From Emydura subglobosa (Eukaryota; Chordata; Testudines; Chelidae), in the NCBI GenBank assembly GCA_007922225.1, contig ML679969.1:496001-560000 (forward strand): DNA of 64,000 nucleotides. Reading direction: 5' to 3'. This document shows, one piece after another, positions 59,001-64,000 of this stretch. Position numbers and translations under genes: made by a program. Numbering within the stretch: position 1 is the stretch's first letter; each line of letters begins with the position of its first letter. The notes under the pieces were generated by a model. That model saw only the letters and a program-made list of their open reading frames with translations. It was not told the DNA's origin and did no database searches.

Positions 59001-62000
59001 GGGTTGGGATTTTTACCTTTGGGCTTAGCTCCTCCAAGGTCTTTGGGCTCCTAACTCCCCTGGATTCCAAGGGCCTTGCTCTTTTTCCAGGCATCTTGGT
59101 CCATTTTGAGCTGCCCCAAGTCCGGGGCTTCGCAAGGCCCACAGTGGCTCTGCTCCCTGGGGAGCCGCTTGTTAGGGAAGCAAAGCGCTATGCAGCCATT
59201 AACAGAACGGCTTGCCCCCCCGCAGCAGTGAGCAGACAGAGGCTGCACATGCAGCACAGGGGAAGCTCTTGTGCTCCCTCTCACCACCTCTATTCCGCTC
59301 CCACTACCGCTGGCTGCCCCTGGGTCGGCTGGCATTGGCTGCTCTTTCCTTTTGGCTCAGGATCCCCCCGGGCAGGCTGAGCAGTGGCCATTTCTCAACT
59401 CAGTTTGGTTTTTCACCAGGCGTCACAGACACGGCGATTATGGCTGAGACAGAGAGGCAAGGGCCGCTCCGTGGCTGGTGCCTGCTGTGGATCACGTGCC
59501 TGGTTGTCAGAGACAAGCTATCCACAGCACAGAGCCCTACTGGCATCTTTGAAGAGCCCATTTTAAGAATCACTGACTCTAAGCTGGCTCTAAAGCGCAG
59601 GCCCAGGACTGAGTTTATGGGTTTCTTTTGGTTCCACACTTGGCTAAGTGTAACCTCAGTGAGGACAAGCCCCATGCGATGCAGTAAGGGGGGGGGAGGG
59701 GATGTTTTACTGCTGCACAAGACTAGCCTGAACACTGGTTTTTGCTCAGCAAACCAGACTCGCGTCTAATACAAATCCATATGTCACCTGCAGTCACGGC
59801 TGCAAACACTGGCAGGAGAGATTCAGGCCGATGTTTGAGGTGAGCCAAGAGCTTACTGCAGGTCACTGGCTTTGAAATGACACCAGCCAGCTCAGAAGTG
59901 GGACAGAGAAATGTTAGGCCCGTGCTGGAAATACATTCGAGAGACTGGGGCAATACGTAACATTTATCTGAGACCCTATTATCTGCACCTCCGCATTATC
60001 CAGATCCCGTCCTCCTCCCTGGCCCCTGCCACACAACTGCCTGCATGCAGCCAGCCAGTTAGCCGCCCTGCCCAGCTGCTGGCATGCACATCCCCACCCC
60101 CTGCCCCCTCCTCTCTTCCCCACGCCTCTGGGGGGAGTTGCTCTTTACCTGGTCAGCGTCCTAGTTCTGCCCCCACTGCAGCACTAACGTGCCCATATCC
60201 CACGTCAGTGCAGCCTCCATGCAGCTCCTTGGGTGACCCTCAGGAACCAGTGCTTGGGCAGGCGTGCACCCTGAGCAGCTGCAGGAGTCCGCTGCACACG
60301 TAGTGACAGCAGCACAGTCTGTCTGCTATCCACCCCGTTCTGACCCCAAGGCAGAGCACGGGGGGGAGTTGGGCGAGAGGCTGCCCCCTCCATTATCTGC
60401 ACAAAATCCACGTCCCTCATGCTGTTTGGATAAGCTGGAGTACACAGTCTAAACAATATACTCCATATTTATCCAGGGCCCAGAAGTACATTGATCCCGA
60501 ATGTTTTCAGTGTGGGAACACCTTGGGGATCGCTACCAGGATGGTAAGGGCCCTTGGACACTCGTGGCCATTGTGTGGGGTGAGCATCTCCTTGCAGAAG
60601 GCTGTTTGCCAAGGACCCAGACTGGCTGGCAGAGGAGCGGAGGGCACAGGGGTGCAACGAGCAGCCTGCCACACCTATCTTCCAGGGTAGGGCTTGAGTG
60701 AAATACCCAGATTCTTCGGGAGGACAGAGATGCTTCCTCATGTCACAACAGCCCCCTCCCCCCGAGATGGACTGGATCCCCTGCCATTTTAGGGACGATT
60801 GTTATTTGCGCTGTGGTACTACTTCTGGGCTCAGGGCTCCAGCAGGCGAGGATCTCTAAAAACCCAACAATCCCTACGTCCCCCAGTGCCCTGCAATAGT
60901 ACCACTCAGCATTTGGAATAAGCAGAGAGGAACTTGTGGAAAACCAAGATACACTCATGCTACGGCTTAGAACAAGCTAGCGAGGACCAGGACCTGGAAC
61001 GCCAGTATTCAAAACAAAAATGAAGACAGGAGCAGAACAAGTTAAGGAACTAGAGCAAACGGGGGGTTGGATTTTAGTGGCGTGTGAAGAGTTTTGTAAC
61101 TGGTAAAATCAGCCTGTAAGCGCCGCTCGCTGAATTGTGTCCCTCCCTCTGGGTGCATGCCTTCTGTGGAAGGTGAATTTAACAGCACCGCACGAGGTGG
61201 CTGCCCGAGACGGGGATCGTACTGACCCTTTCTTCCTGTATCGCGCTATTACCGACGTTCAGCAATAGCCCGGAGCAGCACCAGTTGTTTGGTCTCTGGA
61301 GTATATTTCACACCGAACCCAAGTGCGGTCAGCAGGGCCTGGGTGACAGATGAGCTGCCTGAAGAGGCCCAATCCCTGCCAGCAGCCAGTAGCTGTGCAC
61401 GCCCCACCCCGGCAGGTCAATACGAACACGTCTCTTCCCGAGCCCAGCCCTTCACCTCGTGACAGAGGAACTGCCAGCTCTGCACTTCCCTCCTCGCAAC
61501 AATTCCCACTGGAGCCCGAGAGAGGGGCAGAGACTTTGTACGCCAGGGCTGCTGCCTGCCACTCCACCCTGCAGAAAAAAAAATGAAAAACAAAGGGGGG
61601 GGGGGGCCCCAAACCCTTTCCCCCCCCCCCCCCCACAGCAGATGAGCTGCATCAATGCCAAGTGCGGGGCATTCCACTGGGTTCACGGATTGTTTCCAGC
61701 TAATAACAGCCTCTTGCTAAACTATGTGCAGCACATTAGCATCAAAACTAGCACAGCTCCCTCCCTCCCTCCCTCCCCACCTCCCACGGGCTCCCTTCAA
61801 CCCACCACCTGTGGGCAAAGGCAGACCCCCCCAGCACAGCTTGCAGGACAGGCTGTTGAACCAGGAGAGGGCAATGGGAGAGCCAAGGGCCCCTCCCTGA
61901 AAACATCCTGCTGCAGCCCCTGCCAGAGAAGCGAAGAGCCGGCTAACTCTAGCACCTCCACTGAGTCACCCACTGCGGGGCCACTTCTCAGGTAGCCAGG

Positions 62001-62790
62001 ACTCGAACCACTGCCAGCTGGGCCACTGCTCCCTGGCACTGTGGGCCAGGCCCCCACCAGATGCTGCAGCTCTCAGAGCCTAGCAGGCAATTGCTGCTAC
62101 TCTCCTACCAGCCCTGTGTTGCTGGCCCCTCACTCCCTGGCTGGCAGGATCACACTCTGCCGGGTTAAATCCTTTACACATTCCCAGAATAGCACCCAGC
62201 CCACGGGACCCTGGGACATGAACCAGTGCCGTCTCCTAGAAGTACAACAATTGCAGGAAGCAAAGACTGGGTGAGAGCAGGTCCAGTAATGAAAAAGGGG
62301 AATGAAATCAGCAATAACCCTACACTGGCTGAACGCTGGCCGGCTTTGCAAACAGCAGGTGATGCAGGTTACTACTTGTGCTCTCTCACCCTGGTGCAGT
62401 TTCTTTCCCTGCCCTCACCCTGCCCCTTCGTTCTTTCACATGCACAAGTCAGTATCTCAGTTGTTCAGCCATCTAACTGCTGCATCCTCCTGGGTAGCAA
62501 GGTGTTGAACTCCACCCTCCAATCATCTAAGTGTGCACTCTTCCCTCACATTTGACCGGCTGCCCTGCTGCCCCACAATCACACTGTGACAATCGGGGTA
62601 AGCCACAACTCTGCATTGCGGCAGCCACTCTGCCTGCTCCAGTCAGCAGCCTGGTAAGCCTAGTCCAAGATCCCAGGGTGCAAACAGGTGGATGTGAGGG
62701 AGAGCTGCTGAAATGTGTCCGCACGTCTCTCTCTATACCACCGTTGCGCCACTCTGCGAGGGCTCAGCTGTCATCTCTGATATCCCATTG
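59001..62790. other. Intergenic, no gene recognised
   Basis: It holds a G12 run at 61595-61606, a C15 run at about 61620-61634 and a (CTCC)n tract at 61757-61777. Open frames of 130-185 codons have no recognisable domains. Confidence 0.35.
61595..61634. repeat. Poly-G followed by poly-C (hairpin-forming)
   Basis: A run of 12 G is separated by 13 bp (beginning CCCC) from a run of about 15 C. The two can pair on one strand. Confidence 0.85.
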
Positions 62791-62799
62791 TTCAGCCGA

Positions 62800-63480
62800 G
62801 ATTGGCACTAGACCGGCAGCGCTGGACATGCCCACGAATGGCAGCTGCAAAAGGGTGTCACAAAGTCAGTCGTGGCAAGTCCGCGGGAACTGCAGGTGCT
62901 GGGGTTTTCTTCTGGAGGCGGGCAGGTCTTCTGAGAAGAAGCGGGTGTTGCTTATTTGCATCTACTGGAACCACTGTCAGCCTTGCATGCAGCAGGTTGT
63001 TTCCATCAATCACAGCCCGCCAGACGGGTTGACGGGTGATGGTGTTGGGTTGAAGTTTTGAGAGAGCTGTATGAGCCAACACACAGACGTCAATGTGTGG
63101 CTAAGGCAACCACTAACTACAGGTGGCTGTATTCAGCTGTGAATCAACGAGATGCATATGCCAACTTCTGCCCCAAACCCAGCACAATACTCTGCTGGAG
63201 CAAATACCAGTGCCAGGACTGAGGTTCATAAAACATTTGCCTTGCTCCCCGGAAGTTTCCTGCTAGCTTCTGGATCCAGGTAGTGCGGGAGGTGATCTTT
63301 TTCCTTGTGTGTTCTAGATGGGACCGGTATGGTAGAGTACCGTCCAGTCCCACTCCTAAATAGGTGACAACTGGCTGGAAAGTGGACAATTCTCAACACT
63401 GACTGGAAAGGGGTTGATTGGCCAAGTGATTGTTCAAAAGGAAAGTTGAAACCAGTGTCAGACTCACTTGATGCATGACT
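62800..63480 (-). mobile_element. Non-LTR retrotransposon relic (reverse-transcriptase C-terminal region)
   Basis: Minus-strand frames read TYLGVGLDGTLPYRSHLEHT, RKKITSRTTWIQKLAG and, further on, QPNTITRQPVWRAVI. These match the thumb/C-terminal part of a LINE protein class seen in many vertebrates (TYLGVTLDRTLTYRxHLE type). Stops and frameshifts are present. Confidence 0.7.
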
Positions 63481-64000
63481 CACTTAACCACTGATGCAGG
63501 TAAGTGGCCAGAGCATTCATGCCCTGGCTGAGTGACCCTTCGATATTGCTTAGACCATTACCCACATCACCGCGACAGGTCTGTCCACTGCCCTCTCATG
63601 TCACCCCCATGACTAGCATAGAACAAAACGCAAGCAGACAAAATGCAGAATGCAAGCTCGTGTCCTAAGCAGATCCTTAGTTTAGTCCCTTTCACAGATT
63701 CTCCTGTGCCATGAGCCAGTCGGCCTGGTTAGGAACTGCTGCCCTCAAGTGGGCAAACTGCAGCCAGATGGGTCTCCAGCCAACCAAACTGGAATGGACC
63801 ATCTATAACAGGGCAGTCTCATCTAGCCGACCTGCTCACTGAGAGGCTTTAGCACGGAAGGGCTTTGATCCCCCAAAGGCTGCAAGTGCTCCAGCAAGTC
63901 CAGTAATCCCCACACAGCCCCACTAGCTCTGACCATGGAGCAACATGGCTGGGAAAACCAGGGAGCCAGCCAGAACAGTATCTTTTTGGTGCACACGGGC

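Noticed and set aside
59212..59769. 185-codon plus-strand open frame
   Set aside because: Its composition looks random. It overlaps other frames and lacks any domain or plausible splice partners.
47100..64000. P3H1, YBX1 or other 1p34 neighbours in the right part
   Set aside because: I looked for prolyl hydroxylase and cold-shock domain motifs in the frames and saw none.

Overview
The window is nuclear DNA from a vertebrate, most likely a non-avian sauropsid and best guess a turtle. The evidence is spliced four-transmembrane claudin genes with GT-AG introns, abundant CR1 LINEs of the bird/turtle/crocodile type, a DIRS-type tyrosine-recombinase retrotransposon, hAT elements and their short derivatives, and MIR/tRNA-like SINEs. 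No prokaryotic genes, CRISPR arrays or conventional RNA genes were recognised. Assignments to families come from reading translated exons against remembered human proteins; no search was run.

Layout. (1) 1-1078, plus strand: the last two recognisable coding exons of a divergent claudin-superfamily gene whose 5' part lies outside the window. (2) 15722 down to 3752, minus strand: a complete five-exon claudin-16 gene (221 codons plus stop), convergent with the first gene. Its first intron is almost filled by a decayed 5-kb DIRS retrotransposon (about 10336-15340) bounded by inverted repeats. (3) 15.8-33.9 kb: intergenic, mostly repeats, including a 2-kb CR1 LINE relic at 20.2-22.1 kb. (4) 47097 down to 33891, minus strand: a complete four-exon claudin-19 gene (209 codons plus stop) starting inside a CpG island. 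Its second intron carries a CR1 copy split by two LTR-like insertions and a hAT element with an exact 8-bp target duplication. (5) 47.1-64 kb: no exon I can recognise. It holds LTR-like sequence, hAT-type foldback elements, SINE copies in inverted orientation, homopolymer tracts and a LINE relic at the right end.

How the genes relate. In mammals claudin-16 and claudin-19 act together in the tight junctions of the renal thick ascending limb, where they form a cation-selective paracellular path needed for Mg2+ and Ca2+ reabsorption. In human the two genes are on different chromosomes: CLDN16 lies beside CLDN1 at 3q28, and CLDN19 lies beside P3H1 at 1p34. Here they lie 18 kb apart on the same strand, with a third claudin-like gene next to them. 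The shared 165-nt internal exon, in the same phase, shows their common origin. The main open question is whether the claudin-16 gene is the true CLDN16 ortholog or a paralog retained beside CLDN19 after genome duplication.
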